Source: CAZEHS01 sp964511875
GTDB taxonomy: Bacteria; Bacillota; Clostridia; Peptostreptococcales; Acidaminobacteraceae
Length of the DNA: 5,339 nt
NCBI GenBank assembly: GCA_964511875.1
Contig: CAZEHS010000140.1
Coordinates: 1-5,339 of the forward strand
Reading direction: 5' to 3'
In this document: piece by piece, positions 4,760 to 5,339 of the stretch
Numbering within the stretch: the stretch's first letter is position 1
Layout: each line of letters opens with the position of its first letter
Position numbers and translations under genes: made by a program
The notes under the pieces: generated by a model
Database searches by the model: none
What the model saw: only the letters and a program-made list of their open reading frames with translations
What the model was told of the DNA's origin: nothing

Positions 4760-5339
4760 CCCATCACCTTCTGCCTGTGCTTCTGCATAAAAAGAACCAA
4801 GTCGTCGTTGTGATCCTTGGCATTGGGAGGTTCTATTGAAACTGTAAGGTTTGATTCCTGAAGAGCTTCTTCTATGCGTTTGGTAGCCAGAATCCCTGCT
4901 TTGTCGTTGTCCAAACAAAGGACCACCGCTTTAATAGACGGGTTGTCCTTCAGATACTGCAGCATGGCCCGTTCACTGACACAGCCCAGAGAAAGACGGG
5001 TATCTTGGGTGGGGTCATGCCCCTTCAGCTTGGTCAGGGTGGCATGGGACAGGGCATCAATGGGGCTTTCAAAGACATATAGCCGGTCGCCGCTGCCTTC
5101 CATGACAAAGCCATAATCCTTGCTGGAACCAGGGCAGTCTCCGGCGAACCGAACTCCGGACAGAGTGCCTCGATTGAAGGCATAGCGCACTTCCCCTATG
5201 CTGTCGTTCCCAAGGAACACGCAGTTATGCTTGTCCTTGCTTTCGTAGAGCTTCTTTTGGCGGATCATATCCATGACTATGGTTCGGTCAATCAAGCGGC
5301 TCTGGGTTAGGTAGGCGATAACCCGGTTGGCGTTTTCAT
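4756..5339 (-). CDS. DUF3991/TOPRIM primase-like protein (C-terminal 193 residues, start beyond right edge)
   Basis: The frame is open to the window edge, so an internal TTG at 5295 is not the real start. Numbering from the first complete visible codon, residues 1-70 match the DUF3991 segment, with RVIAYLTQSRLID at 5-17, KHNCVFLG at 36-43, and a RGT followed by a GxxPGSSKDYGF stretch. The TOPRIM domain follows: LYVFESPIDALS at 87-98 holds the conserved Glu (E90), VVLCLDNDKAG at 138-148 holds the DxD pair (D143, D145), and NAKDHNDDL near 172-180 matches the usual KDxND region. Relatives normally begin with a CHC2-type zinc finger, which would lie outside the window. These proteins are thought to act as primases or topoisomerase-like DNA-processing enzymes in mobile elements, for example in making the second strand after transfer. 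TOPRIM residues are intact, so it is probably active. Its stop overlaps the next gene's start as ATGA. Confidence 0.9.
   Translation of the reverse strand, partial: ENANRVIAYLTQSRLIDRTIVMDMIRQKKLYESKDKHNCVFLGNDSIGEVRYAFNRGTLSGVRFAGDCPGSSKDYGFVMEGSGDRLYVFESPIDALSHATLTKLKGHDPTQDTRLSLGCVSERAMLQYLKDNPSIKAVVLCLDNDKAGILATKRIEEALQESNLTVSIEPPNAKDHNDDLVLFMQKHRQKVMG
4767..4772 (-). promoter_or_regulatory. Ribosome binding site deciding the start of the 95-residue membrane protein
   Basis: The minus strand reads AGAAGG, seven bases before the ATG at 4759. It lies inside the last codons of the primase-like gene. Together with the ATGA overlap it favours this start over the upstream ATG at 4918. Confidence 0.6.

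Larger units (their letters stand above)
1..5339. mobile_element. Internal fragment of a conjugative element (ICE or plasmid)
   Basis: The window carries a primase-like TOPRIM protein, a small membrane protein, two wHTH proteins resembling the replication-relaxation family and a VirD4-type coupling ATPase, all on one strand and mostly overlapping by a few bases. This combination is typical of the transfer module of Gram-positive conjugative elements. No integrase, terminal repeat, tRNA-linked att site or recognisable relaxase lies inside the window, so plasmid and integrated element cannot be told apart and no element boundary can be placed. Confidence 0.75.

Noticed and set aside
4760..4918. 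Upstream extension of the small membrane protein to an ATG at 4918
   Set aside because: The extra 53 residues overlap the TOPRIM gene out of frame and are low in hydrophobic residues, while the ATG at 4759 has both an ATGA overlap and a good ribosome binding site.
5293..5295. TTG as the start of the TOPRIM protein
   Set aside because: The frame continues upstream to the window edge with DUF3991-like residues (RVIAYLTQSR), so the true start lies outside.

Overview
All supported genes in this window lie on the minus strand, so it is read from the right edge (5339) to the left edge (1). Gene content indicates the DNA-processing and transfer section of a conjugative element, either an integrative conjugative element or a conjugative plasmid. 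Strong AGGAG-type ribosome binding sites, tightly overlapping genes, and a TOPRIM primase and replication-relaxation-like wHTH proteins near a VirD4-type ATPase suggest a Firmicutes (Clostridia-like) host. That host assignment is inference and no taxonomic marker is present. Neither end of the element, no integrase, no relaxase of a familiar class and no att site is visible.

Transcription order: (1) 5339-4756, the C-terminal part of a DUF3991/TOPRIM primase-like protein whose start lies outside the window. (2) 4759-4472, a 95-residue protein with two predicted membrane helices. (3) 4475-2928, a 515-residue protein with what look like four winged-helix domains, a nuclease-like core resembling the Replic_Relax family, and a Gly-rich linker. 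(4) 2923-2183, a 246-residue wHTH protein with a smaller version of the same layout. These four are joined by ATGA overlaps or a 4-base gap and look like one operon.

A 308-base gene-free stretch follows (2182-1875). It contains a compact element at 1980-2081 that can fold into a three-way junction: an 11-bp closing stem, a nested hairpin arm and an 11-bp hairpin arm. No U-tract follows it, so it is not an ordinary terminator. It could be a structured RNA or a cis-acting DNA site such as an origin of transfer. A TATAAT-like box and a strong ribosome binding site then lead into the next gene.

(5) 1874-855 encodes a YhcG/DUF1016-family PDDEXK nuclease, noticeably more AT-rich than the upstream genes and probably acquired cargo. 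(6) 862-1 encodes the N-terminal half of a VirD4/TraG-type coupling ATPase, with two membrane helices, Walker A and Walker B. It overlaps the nuclease gene by 8 bases (ATGATTAA) and has no strong ribosome binding site of its own.

Working picture: the primase-like protein would act on transferred single-stranded DNA, the two wHTH proteins may bind the transfer or replication origin, and the coupling ATPase would deliver the DNA to the secretion channel. The YhcG-type nuclease sits within this module as a likely defence or DNA-processing passenger whose translation is linked to that of the ATPase.
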